64,000 nt of DNA from Butyricicoccus_A sp945486175 (lineage in GTDB: Bacteria; Bacillota; Clostridia; Oscillospirales; Butyricicoccaceae): assembly GCA_945829445.1 (NCBI GenBank), contig CALZUY010000001.1, forward strand, positions 3,139-67,138, given 5' to 3'. Shown piece after piece: positions 25,608 through 33,589 of the stretch. The position numbers were made by a program, and so were the translations under genes. Numbering within the stretch: position 1 is the first letter of the stretch; each line of letters begins with the position of its first letter. Below the pieces are notes generated by a model that worked only from the letters and a program-made list of their open reading frames with translations, ran no database searches and was not told the origin of the DNA.

Positions 25608-27398
25608 TCAATGCGCATGCCCTGTTTTTTTCCGGCGTGCCGGACTGCGGGAGGGAAGGCGGCGGTGATTTTCCGCAGGACGTCTGCCGCGGGAAGAAGC
25701 GGGCTTGTCCCCGCTGCCGCGGCTGCTGCTCTGGGAAGCTGCCTTCGGACTTTTCGAGTCATACAGGCGGACATCCGTTTTGTGCCCGCCGATTTTTGTG
25801 CCGGAAACCTTCTGGATAATGACATTTTTGTATTTGCTCGGCACTTCGACAAGGCTGTATTCACCATAGCAGTAGATTTTCTGAATCTGCTTGCCCGGGA
25901 TGCGGGTTGCCTCTGCAATCGCCGCGACGATGTGGTTGGGCGCGACGCGCTGATAGCGTCCGACGCTGAAGCGCAGGCGGACATAGCCCTCCGGCGGGGG
26001 AGGCAGCGGGCTGCCGCTCTGTTTGCCGCCGACCGGACGGGGAATTGCCAGAACCGGGACATCAGTCATCTCACGCTGGAGCAGCAGCTCCATCATGCTT
26101 TCTGCCAGCTTTTCCGGGCTGTAGCCTTCATCCATCAGCTTGACGATGAGCGGATTGCAGTCAGAGGAGCCGGGCTTTTGCAGCTGTTCGCGGATTTCCG
26201 CAACCAGCTCGTCCTTTTTGCGGTCGATGATGTCCTGCGTGCAGGGCAGCGGCTTGTGCGCAATCGGCGCGCCGATGAAGCGGGAAATGTCGCGCACCTG
26301 GAACACCTGACGCCGTCCCGCGGCGAGCGTATAGGACATGCCGGACTTGCCCGCACGGCCGGTTCTGCCGATGCGGTGAATATAATATTCGTAGTCCTGC
26401 GGAATGTCGAAGTTGTAAACCGCATCCACATCGTCGACGTCAATGCCGCGCGCAGCGACATCGGTCGCAATCAGAATCGGCGTGCGGCCGGATTTAAACG
26501 CCTGCATGACGGCGGTTCTTGCTTCCTGCTTCATGTCGCCGTGCAGCATGGAGCAGTGGAAGCCGTGCTCGCTGAGATAGCGGTTGAGCTCTTCAACCAT
26601 CTTCTTGGTGTTGCAGAAGATGATGGACAGCCTGGGTTCATGCGTGTGCAGCAGCAGCGCGAGCGCATCCATCTTGCTGCCCAGCGGCACTTCATAGTAA
26701 TACTGCTCGATGGTGTCCATCGTGCGTTCGGGGCCGGATTTGGTTTCGATCATCAGCGGGTCGTGCTGGTACTGGTCAGTGATATCGAGGATTGCCTGCG
26801 GCATGGTCGCAGAGAACAGCAGTGTCTGATGGCCATCCGGCACATACGACAGGATTCTCTCAATGTCCTCACGGAAGCCCATGTTCAGCATTTCATCCGC
26901 TTCATCGAGGACGACCATCGAGAGGTTGTCCAGCTTGAGCGTGTGGCGGTGGATGTGGTCCATGATGCGTCCCGGCGTACCGATGACAATTTCCGCACCG
27001 CGGCGCAGCTGCGGGATCTGGTTTTGAATCGGCTGGCCGCCGTACAGTGCAACGGCGCGGATGGCCTGTGTATAGCGCGTCAGCTTGCGGACTTCATCGC
27101 ATGCCTGCATGGCAAGCTCACGCGTCGGACACAGGACAAGCACCTGTGTTTCGCGGCAGTCGGCATGCTGCAGGCAGCATTCCACTGCGGGCACGCCGAA
27201 GGCCATCGTTTTGCCCGTGCCGGTGTGCGAGCGGCCGATGATATCACTGCCGGACAGGACAGCGGGGATGGCGCGCGCCTGAATCTCGGTGGGCTGTTCA
27301 AAGCCCATTTCGCTGATGGCGCGCAGGACAGCCGGGGAAAGGCCGAGCTGCTCAAAGGTAACGGCAGCTTCTGCCGTTTTGCTTGTGTGAATAGACAA
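25608..27398 (-). CDS. DEAD-box ATP-dependent RNA helicase
   Basis: RNA helicase of the DeaD/CshA/DbpA group, likely acting in ribosome assembly, mRNA decay or cold adaptation. The 596 residues contain Q motif FEQLGLSPAVLRAI, motif I HTGTGKT, PTRELAMQ, TPGRIMDH, DEAD box VLDEADEML, SATMP, and HRIGRTGRAG. A DbpA-type RNA-binding domain (VRLRFSVGRYQRVAPNHIV...VEVPSKY) lies near 460-535, followed by a basic Ser/Arg/Lys tail. The start is TTG at 27398 because AGGAGG lies about seven bases upstream; an upstream in-frame ATG at 27422 precedes the RBS. Confidence 0.93.
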   Translation of the reverse strand: MSIHTSKTAEAAVTFEQLGLSPAVLRAISEMGFEQPTEIQARAIPAVLSGSDIIGRSHTGTGKTMAFGVPAVECCLQHADCRETQVLVLCPTRELAMQACDEVRKLTRYTQAIRAVALYGGQPIQNQIPQLRRGAEIVIGTPGRIMDHIHRHTLKLDNLSMVVLDEADEMLNMGFREDIERILSYVPDGHQTLLFSATMPQAILDITDQYQHDPLMIETKSGPERTMDTIEQYYYEVPLGSKMDALALLLHTHEPRLSIIFCNTKKMVEELNRYLSEHGFHCSMLHGDMKQEARTAVMQAFKSGRTPILIATDVAARGIDVDDVDAVYNFDIPQDYEYYIHRIGRTGRAGKSGMSYTLAAGRRQVFQVRDISRFIGAPIAHKPLPCTQDIIDRKKDELVAEIREQLQKPGSSDCNPLIVKLMDEGYSPEKLAESMMELLLQREMTDVPVLAIPRPVGGKQSGSPLPPPPEGYVRLRFSVGRYQRVAPNHIVAAIAEATRIPGKQIQKIYCYGEYSLVEVPSKYKNVIIQKVSGTKIGGHKTDVRLYDSKSPKAASQSSSRGSGDKPASSRGRRPAENHRRLPSRSPARRKKTGHAH

Positions 27399-27444
27399 AA
27401 TATTCCTCCTAATAAAGTTCAATCGAAAAATCAGATTGGATTAA

Positions 27445-27480
27445 GCAAAAAGAAAAGGCAGGAAGAGCTTCCCTGCCTAT
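27445..27480 (-). promoter_or_regulatory. Leader hairpin with U-rich tail upstream of the helicase gene
   Basis: On the minus strand AGGCAGG (plus 27472-27478) pairs with CCTGCCT (plus 27456-27462), with extra pairing toward the loop, followed by TTTTCTTTTTGC. It begins within a few bases of the predicted transcription start and ends about 45 bases before the TTG start. It could be an attenuator or a stabilising 5' hairpin. Confidence 0.65.
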
Positions 27481-27483
27481 TTC

Positions 27484-27512
27484 AGTATATGCTTTTTTTG
27501 CACAATAGTCAA
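27484..27512 (-). promoter_or_regulatory. Promoter for the helicase gene
   Basis: On the minus strand TTGACT (plus 27507-27512), a 17-base spacer and TATACT (plus 27484-27489). Confidence 0.85.
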
Positions 27513-27604
27513 ATAAATTGTTTCATGCGGTTACAAAAATGATATTTTCCATAGATTCCACGACGGCAGAGGGAGAAAATCCGGGAATCCTGCCCCATGG
27601 ACAG

Positions 27605-27634
27605 AAAAAAGCCCGGCCTGCTGCCAGACCGGGC
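27605..27634 (-). terminator. Intrinsic terminator after fabD
   Basis: GCCCGG (27611-27616) pairs with CCGGGC (27629-27634), extended by partial pairing inside, followed on the minus strand by six T. Confidence 0.9.
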
Positions 27635-27646
27635 GTATGTATGGGG

Positions 27647-28558
27647 TTATTCAGTGACAGCGGCAACGTCGTCCATCGTTTCGACAACGCGGCATGCCAG
27701 GTCGCGGGAGATACGGCGTGCAAAACCGGCCAGCGTCTTGCCGATGCCGATTTCCAGCGCGTTCGTATGTCCGTCCGTCATCATGTTCTGTACAAGGTGC
27801 TTCCAGCGGACCGGGGAGACCATGTGGCGCTCCAGATATTCCGGATACTGCGGTACGTCCAGCAGCTCGCCTGTAATATTGGTATACAGCGAGATTTCCG
27901 GCGCGTGGAATGTCAGCCCCTCGGCAAAGGTGCGCAGCTGTGCTGCGGCAGGAGCCATCATCGGCGTGTGGAATGCGCCGGAAACTGCCAGCGGCACGGC
28001 GCGGCGTGCACCGGCCTCCTTGCAGGCGGCAGCAGCAGCGGTTACCGCTTCGCGCTCGCCGGCGATGACGAGCTGTCCGTCGCAGTTGTAGTTGACCGGC
28101 AGGACAATGCCCCCATTCTGCGTGCAAATCTGCTCGACGGTTGCATCGTCCAGTCCGAGTACGGCAGCCATGCAGCCATCGGTGCTGTCCGCTGCCTGCT
28201 GCATCAGCTCGCCGCGGCGCTGTACCAGGCGGATGGCATCCTCCAGCGACAGCACGCCGGATGCTGCCAGAGCGGTATATTCGCCGAGCGAGAAGCCCGC
28301 GCAGGCATCAATCTGCACACCGTGCTCGCGCAGGGCCGCGAGCCCTGCCATCGAGCAGGTGAAAATAGCGATCTGGCTGTTGACTGTGCGCGACAGCTCT
28401 TCCTTATCACTCTGGAAGCAGAGGTCGGAAACAGAGTATCCGACAATTTCGCTGGCGCAGTCGAAAATTTCACGTGCGGCTGCGCTGTTGTCGTACAGGG
28501 ACTGTCCCATGCCAGGGTGCTGTGCGCCCTGTCCGGGGAAAAAAGCGGTACAAATCAT
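27647..28558 (-). CDS. fabD: Malonyl-CoA:ACP transacylase
   Basis: Loads malonyl groups onto acyl carrier protein for fatty-acid elongation. The 303 residues have FFPGQGAQHPGMG at the N-terminus, the nucleophile motif GFSLGEY with Ser90 (GHSLGE in most relatives, so Phe replaces His), and SGAFHTPMM with catalytic His197. It is transcribed away from the rest of the fatty-acid operon from a promoter that interlocks with that of fabH. RBS GGAGG precedes the ATG. Confidence 0.95.
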   Translation of the reverse strand: MICTAFFPGQGAQHPGMGQSLYDNSAAAREIFDCASEIVGYSVSDLCFQSDKEELSRTVNSQIAIFTCSMAGLAALREHGVQIDACAGFSLGEYTALAASGVLSLEDAIRLVQRRGELMQQAADSTDGCMAAVLGLDDATVEQICTQNGGIVLPVNYNCDGQLVIAGEREAVTAAAAACKEAGARRAVPLAVSGAFHTPMMAPAAAQLRTFAEGLTFHAPEISLYTNITGELLDVPQYPEYLERHMVSPVRWKHLVQNMMTDGHTNALEIGIGKTLAGFARRISRDLACRVVETMDDVAAVTE

Positions 28559-28619
28559 AGGAAATAACCTCCATACTGAATTCGAAATGTCTGATATTAG
28601 ATATTTTTCTAAAAAATGA

Positions 28620-28648
28620 TTGACAACTCAACTGCCATAAATTATAAT
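28620..28648 (+). promoter_or_regulatory. Perfect-consensus promoter for the fabH-acpP operon
   Basis: TTGACA at 28620-28625, a 17-base spacer and TATAAT at 28643-28648. The -10 box shares four bases with the opposing fabD -10 box within the palindrome ATTATAAT (28641-28648). Confidence 0.92.
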
Positions 28649-28669
28649 AGGCTTCGATAAGTTTGTCAA
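28641..28669 (-). promoter_or_regulatory. Perfect-consensus promoter for fabD
   Basis: On the minus strand TTGACA (plus 28664-28669), a 17-base spacer and TATAAT (plus 28641-28646). It is the mirror image of the fabH promoter about position 28644.5. Confidence 0.92.
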
Positions 28670-28700
28670 TCTAAACATTTATCTGGCAAAATAAAATCGG

Positions 28701-29690
28701 ATGGGAGTGATCGCAATCGGCAGCATAATTACGGGAACAGGCAGCTTCCTGCCGGAAACGCGCCTGACCAATCAGATGCTGGAACAGATGGTGGACACAT
28801 CGGACGAATGGATTGTGCAGCGCACCGGCATCCGCGAGCGGCGCGTTGCCGTGGACATGCAGGCGATCGATGTAGCCCTGCCCGCAGCACAGCGGGCACT
28901 GGATGATGCCGGACGAAAGGCGGAGGACATCGACCTGATTATTGCCTGTACGGTGACTCCGGACAGTTTTACGCCGACACTCAGCTGTGCGCTGCAGGAT
29001 AAGCTGGGCGCAAAGCATGCATTTGCATTTGACCTGTCGGCAGCGTGCTCCGGATTTGTATATGCGACTGATGTTGCGGACAGCTATCTGCGCTGCGGCA
29101 AGGCAAAATGCGTGCTCATTGTGTGCGCGGAGGTGCTCAGCCACCTGATCGATTATACCGACCGCACGGTCTGCTGCCTGTTCGGCGACGGCGCAGGCGC
29201 GGCAGTATACGAATGGAGCGACACAGAAGACGGTATTTTGGGTACCTATATGCGGTCGGATGGCAAAAACGGCAATGCACTGTTTGCTCCGGCGTTTGCG
29301 GCAGAGAACCCGCTCGCCATGCCGCGCGAAAATAAAACAAGCCATTACCTGCACATGGACGGCAAGACCGTATTCCGCTTTACCGCGCGCGCGGTTCCGG
29401 ATGCGATTGACGGCGTGCTGCAGCAGGCAGGCATGGATATCTCACAGGTGGACTGGATTGTACCGCATCAGGCGAACATGCGCATTCTGGATATGGTCAT
29501 CCGACGCTACGGCCTGCCGGCCGAGAAGGTGTTCAGCAATCTGGAACATGTAGGCAATACATCGAGCGCATCCGTGCCCATCTGTCTGGATGAGATGCGG
29601 CAGCAGGGCCTGCTGAAAAATGGCCAGACCGCAATTTTTGTCGGCTTTGGCGGCGGCCTGACCTATGGCGCCGTACTCATCCGCCTGTAA
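28701..29690 (+). CDS. fabH: 3-oxoacyl-ACP synthase III (KAS III)
   Basis: Condenses acetyl-CoA with malonyl-ACP to start fatty-acid synthesis. The 329 residues contain ITGTGSFLPETRLTN, the nucleophile in DLSAACSGFVYA (Cys117), PHQANMRI with the catalytic His, and VGNTSSASVP with the catalytic Asn. The start is uncertain: ATG 28701 has only a weak upstream site, an in-frame GTG lies at 28707, and the GGGAG at 28703-28707 is spaced best for a codon after both. I kept ATG 28701. It opens a ten-gene operon. Confidence 0.94.
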   Translation: MGVIAIGSIITGTGSFLPETRLTNQMLEQMVDTSDEWIVQRTGIRERRVAVDMQAIDVALPAAQRALDDAGRKAEDIDLIIACTVTPDSFTPTLSCALQDKLGAKHAFAFDLSAACSGFVYATDVADSYLRCGKAKCVLIVCAEVLSHLIDYTDRTVCCLFGDGAGAAVYEWSDTEDGILGTYMRSDGKNGNALFAPAFAAENPLAMPRENKTSHYLHMDGKTVFRFTARAVPDAIDGVLQQAGMDISQVDWIVPHQANMRILDMVIRRYGLPAEKVFSNLEHVGNTSSASVPICLDEMRQQGLLKNGQTAIFVGFGGGLTYGAVLIRL

Positions 29691-29709
29691 TGAGGAAAGA
29701 GGACAATAT

Positions 29710-30672
29710 ATGCGTACAAAAATTACTGAGTTATTGAATATCCGCTATCCGGTCTTTCAGGGCGCGATGGCATGGATTGCAGACGGAAAGCTCGCAGCGG
29801 CGGTATCCAATGCGGGCGGCCTCGGCATTATCGCAGGCGGCGCGGCGCCGGTTGAGGTGATCCGCAATGAAGTGCGCACCGCAAAATCGCTGACGGACAA
29901 GCCGTTTGCACTCAACATCATGCTGCTCAGCCCGACGGCGGATGACATCGCACAGCTCGTCATCGATGAGGGCGTGCCGGTTGTCACGACGGGTGCGGGT
30001 TCCCCGGCAAAGTACATGAAGCAGTGGAAGGAAGCCGGTGTCAAGGTCATTCCGGTCATTGCATCCGTGGCATATGCCAAGCGCATGGAGCGCGTCGGCG
30101 CGGATGCCGTCATTGCCGAGGGTATGGAGTCCGGCGGACACATCGGTGAAACCACGACGATGGCACTGCTGCCGCAGGTAGTGGATGCCGTAAATATCCC
30201 GGTCATTGCCGCGGGCGGCATTGCAGACGGACGCGGACTGGCTGCCGTGCGCATCATGGGCGCAGAGGGCGTTCAGTGCGGCACGATCTTCCTGTCGGCG
30301 GAGGAGTGCAGCATCGCGCCGAAATACAAAGACCTGATTTACAAGGCAAGCGATATTTCCACCGTTGTCACCGGCAAGGCATCCGGCCATCCGGTGCGCT
30401 CGCTCAAGACACCGCTGTCCCGCAAGCTCACGGAGATGGAAGGACACATCGAAACGCGTACGCTGGAGGAAATCGAGGCGATGACCGCCGGTTCGCTGCG
30501 CAAGGCAGTTCAGGACGGCAATTTTGAAGAAGGAACTTTCATGTCCGGCCAGATTGCAGGTATGGTAAATCATCCTTCAACCTGTTATGATATTATCAAA
30601 ACGATGGTGCAGGACGCTGACGCACTGCTGCGCGGCGCACCGGCACTGTCCGGAGATGAAGGAGACGATTGA
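29710..30672 (+). CDS. fabK: Enoyl-ACP reductase II (FMN-dependent)
   Basis: Reduces trans-2-enoyl-ACP in the last step of each elongation cycle, using FMN and NAD(P)H, in place of FabI. The 320 residues have LNIRYPVFQGAMAWIADGKLAAAVSNAGGLGIIAGG, IAEGMESGGHIGE, VIAAGGIADGRG and GAEGVQCGTIFLSAEEC. Its position inside the fab operon supports the enoyl reductase role over nitronate monooxygenase. ATG 29710 follows GAGGAAAGAGG; an in-frame ATG at 29665 lies inside fabH. Confidence 0.94.
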   Translation: MRTKITELLNIRYPVFQGAMAWIADGKLAAAVSNAGGLGIIAGGAAPVEVIRNEVRTAKSLTDKPFALNIMLLSPTADDIAQLVIDEGVPVVTTGAGSPAKYMKQWKEAGVKVIPVIASVAYAKRMERVGADAVIAEGMESGGHIGETTTMALLPQVVDAVNIPVIAAGGIADGRGLAAVRIMGAEGVQCGTIFLSAEECSIAPKYKDLIYKASDISTVVTGKASGHPVRSLKTPLSRKLTEMEGHIETRTLEEIEAMTAGSLRKAVQDGNFEEGTFMSGQIAGMVNHPSTCYDIIKTMVQDADALLRGAPALSGDEGDD

Positions 30673-30674
30673 TT

Positions 30675-31409
30675 ATGGGTAAACTTGCAATTGTAACAGG
30701 CGCTTCGCGCGGAATCGGTGCGGCGATTGCCAGAAAGCTGGCTGCTGACGGATATGACATTGTGGTAAACTGCGTGTCCAATGTCGCCAAAGCGGAGACT
30801 GTAGCGGAGGAATGCCGCGCAATGGGCGTGCAGGCATATGCAAAGGCCTGGGATGTATCCGACTACGAGGCATGCAAGCAGGCAGTCAAGGAAATCAAGG
30901 ATGAAATCGGTGTTCCGGCTGTTCTGGTCAACAACGCAGGCATTACGCGCGACGGCCTGATGATCCGCATGAAAGAGGATCAGTGGAATGCTGTCATCCA
31001 GTCCAACCTGAGCAGCGTATTCAACATGACAAGCCTGGTCGGCGCACAGATGGTGCGCGCAAAGACGGGCAGCATTGTCAATATTACATCAATTTCCGGC
31101 ATGCTCGGCAACTTTGGACAGGTCAACTATACGGCGGCAAAAGCCGGCGTCATCGGTCTGACCAAGACGGCGGCAAAGGAAATGGGCGCGCGCGGCATCC
31201 GTGTCAATGCGGTTGCGCCGGGCTTTACAGAGACCGACATGACGAACGAGCTGTCGGATGAAATCAAGGAAAACGCGCGCGCGCGCATTGCGCTCGGGCG
31301 CTTCGGAAAACCGGAAGAAATTGCGGAGGCAGTTGCCTTTCTGGCGTCGGATAAGGCGTCGTACATCACCGGGCAGGTACTCTCGGTGGACGGCAACACC
31401 GCGCTGTAA
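30675..31409 (+). CDS. fabG: 3-oxoacyl-ACP reductase
   Basis: NADPH-dependent short-chain dehydrogenase that reduces 3-oxoacyl-ACP. The 244 residues have the cofactor motif VTGASRGIGAAIA, NNAGITRD, a catalytic Ser in ITSISGMLG, the YTAAKAG Tyr-Lys pair, and RVNAVAPGFTETDM. AAGGAG lies 11 bases before ATG 30675, just after the fabK stop. Confidence 0.96.
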   Translation: MGKLAIVTGASRGIGAAIARKLAADGYDIVVNCVSNVAKAETVAEECRAMGVQAYAKAWDVSDYEACKQAVKEIKDEIGVPAVLVNNAGITRDGLMIRMKEDQWNAVIQSNLSSVFNMTSLVGAQMVRAKTGSIVNITSISGMLGNFGQVNYTAAKAGVIGLTKTAAKEMGARGIRVNAVAPGFTETDMTNELSDEIKENARARIALGRFGKPEEIAEAVAFLASDKASYITGQVLSVDGNTAL

Positions 31410-31449
31410 GCGCGGACGGCTGGCTCCGCCGGTCTAAGGAGGAAATTAC

Positions 31450-32685
31450 ATGGAACGCGTTGTCATCACCGGCATCGGCGCCGTTACGCCGATCGGCAAC
31501 ACTGCACAGGAATACTGGGACGGCCTGCTCGCGGGCAAAAACGGCATTGCGCCGATCACACGGTTTGATCCCGAAGGCTATAAGGCAAGCGTCGCGGGTG
31601 AGGTAAAGGACTTTGACCCGACGGCATACATCGATAAGCGCGAAGTAAAGCATATGGATCGGTTCTGCCAGTTTGCGCTGGCGGCAGCGGCACAGGCGAT
31701 GGAGCAGGCAGGGCTGACAGAGGGCAGCTTTGATCCGTTCCGCGCGGGCACCCTGGTCGGCTCCGGTATCGGCGGTATCCAGACCTTCAGCGAGGAGCAG
31801 ACCAAGCTGAATGAGCGCGGTGCGCGCCGTGTTTCGCCGTTCTGCATCCCGATGATGATCGGCAATATGGCAGCTGCTCATATCTCGATGGCGTACGGCC
31901 TGAAGGGCTCGAGCCTTTCGGCGGTCAGTGCATGTGCCTCCGGCACCCATGCAGTCGGCGAAGGTATGCGTGCCATCCGCCACGGCTACCTCGATATTGC
32001 AGTGGTCGGCGGCGCAGAGGCGAGCATTGTCCCGATTGCAGTCGCAGGCTTTGCCAATATGCATGCGCTGAGCACGGAAGCAGATCCAGAAGCTGCATGC
32101 TGTCCGTTTGACGCACGCCGCAGCGGCTTTGTCATGGGCGAAGGCGCCGGCATTCTTGTTCTGGAGAGCCTGTCGCATGCCAAGGCGCGCGGTGCAACCA
32201 TCATTGCAGAAGTTGCAGGCTATGGCACGACCAGCGATGCCTATCATATTACCAGCCCCGACCCGACGGGTGAGGGCCCGGCGCGCGCAATGACCATGGC
32301 AGTCGAAGATGCAGGCCTGACCCCGGCAGATATCGATTACATCAATGCACATGGTACATCCACGCCGGTCAATGACAGCAGTGAAACCAATGCGATCAAG
32401 ATCGCGTTCGGTGACAGCGCACAGCGCCTCAAGATTTCCTCGACCAAATCCATGACCGGACATCTGCTTGGCGCGGCTGGCGCAATTGAGGCGATTGCAT
32501 GCGCTATGGCGGTCAAGGAAGACAAAATCCCGCCGACGATCCATTATGAGCAGCCGGATGAGGCGTGTGATCTCGATTATGTCCCCAATCAGGCAGTCAG
32601 CTGCCCGGTCAATGCGGCGATTTCCAACTCGCTGGGCTTCGGCGGACACAATGCGACCATCCTGCTCCGCAAGTATCAGGACTGA
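31450..32685 (+). CDS. fabF: 3-oxoacyl-ACP synthase II
   Basis: Main elongating condensing enzyme. The 411 residues contain VVITGIGAVTPIG, the nucleophile Cys in SAVSACASGTHAVGEG, the catalytic His of YINAHGTSTPVNDSSE, and the second His in KSMTGHLLGAAGA. RBS AAGGAGG precedes the ATG. Confidence 0.97.
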   Translation: MERVVITGIGAVTPIGNTAQEYWDGLLAGKNGIAPITRFDPEGYKASVAGEVKDFDPTAYIDKREVKHMDRFCQFALAAAAQAMEQAGLTEGSFDPFRAGTLVGSGIGGIQTFSEEQTKLNERGARRVSPFCIPMMIGNMAAAHISMAYGLKGSSLSAVSACASGTHAVGEGMRAIRHGYLDIAVVGGAEASIVPIAVAGFANMHALSTEADPEAACCPFDARRSGFVMGEGAGILVLESLSHAKARGATIIAEVAGYGTTSDAYHITSPDPTGEGPARAMTMAVEDAGLTPADIDYINAHGTSTPVNDSSETNAIKIAFGDSAQRLKISSTKSMTGHLLGAAGAIEAIACAMAVKEDKIPPTIHYEQPDEACDLDYVPNQAVSCPVNAAISNSLGFGGHNATILLRKYQD

Positions 32686-32698
32686 GGAGGCATTTCGC

Positions 32699-33139
32699 AT
32701 GGAGATCAATGACCTGAAGGAGCTCGCCTTTGCCTTTGCAGACAAGGCGGCACAGAAAAATCTGGCGAAGCTGGCGGTTAAGACGGACGAATTTTCCATT
32801 ACGGTCGAAACACACGCCCCTGTGGCTGCTGCCGCAGCGGTATCTGCCGCACCGGCGGCAGAGGTAGCTGTCCAGCAGGCGGAAAAGCCGGAGGAACAGT
32901 TCGATGGAACCGTCGTCTTTGCTCCGCTGGTCGGCACCTTCTATGCAGCGAATGCGCCGGAGGAGCCGCCGCTGGTTGAGGTGGGCGACAGCGTCCGCAA
33001 GGGACAGACGCTGTGCATCATCGAAGCGATGAAAACAATGAACACGATTGAATGCCCGTGCGACGGCAAGGTCAGCCGTGTTCTCGTGCAGAACGGCGAC
33101 CTTGTGGAATACAACCAGCCGCTCATCGTGATTGCGTAA
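32699..33139 (+). CDS. accB: Acetyl-CoA carboxylase biotin carboxyl carrier protein
   Basis: Carries biotin between the carboxylase (AccC) and carboxyltransferase (AccA/AccD) sites. The 146 residues have an N-terminal helical part, an Ala/Pro/Val-rich flexible linker (about 40-65), and a C-terminal biotinyl domain with the biotinylated Lys in IIEAMKTMNTIECP; the residue after AMK is Thr where Met or Leu is usual. GGAGG lies before ATG 32699. Confidence 0.94.
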   Translation: MEINDLKELAFAFADKAAQKNLAKLAVKTDEFSITVETHAPVAAAAAVSAAPAAEVAVQQAEKPEEQFDGTVVFAPLVGTFYAANAPEEPPLVEVGDSVRKGQTLCIIEAMKTMNTIECPCDGKVSRVLVQNGDLVEYNQPLIVIA

Positions 33140-33152
33140 GGAGGTACGGCAA

Positions 33153-33584
33153 TTGCTGCTCGATACAGAACAGATTAAGGCGATCATCCCGCATCGTGAC
33201 CCGATGCTGATGGTCGATTCGATAGAAGAAATGGATCTGGAAGCGGGAACCGTGACCGGAATCAAGCATCTGACCGGCGATGAGATGTTTTTTGCCGGAC
33301 ATTTTCCGGGCAATCCGGTTATGCCGGGTGTGTTCATCATTGAAGCGCTCGCACAGACCGGCGCGACTGCCATCCTGTCGCGCGAGGAATTCCGCGGCAA
33401 GACAGGCTACTTTGCTTCGTGGGACAAAATCAAGTTCCGCCGCAAGGTACTGCCGGGCGATACGCTGACGCTCAAGGTCCAGCTGGTCAAAATCCGCGGC
33501 AAGATCGTCGTCGCGGACGGCGTCGCGTATGTCGGTGACGAAAAGGCGGCACAGGGCACATTTACCTGTGCGATTGGGGACTGA
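33153..33584 (+). CDS. fabZ: 3-hydroxyacyl-ACP dehydratase FabZ
   Basis: Dehydrates 3-hydroxyacyl-ACP to enoyl-ACP. The 143 residues have the hot-dog fold motif IPHRDPMLMVD and the active-site block GHFPGNPVMPGVFIIEALAQ with catalytic His and Glu. TTG 33153 is the start: AAGGAGG lies eight bases upstream, whereas the upstream in-frame codon overlaps accB and precedes the RBS. Confidence 0.95.
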   Translation: MLLDTEQIKAIIPHRDPMLMVDSIEEMDLEAGTVTGIKHLTGDEMFFAGHFPGNPVMPGVFIIEALAQTGATAILSREEFRGKTGYFASWDKIKFRRKVLPGDTLTLKVQLVKIRGKIVVADGVAYVGDEKAAQGTFTCAIGD

Positions 33585-33589
33585 GCCCC

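Noticed and set aside
25611..27542. A 643-codon plus-strand frame opposite the DEAD-box helicase
   Set aside because: The helicase motifs, promoter and RBS are on the minus strand; the plus frame is low in conserved features and is a shadow of the biased codon usage.
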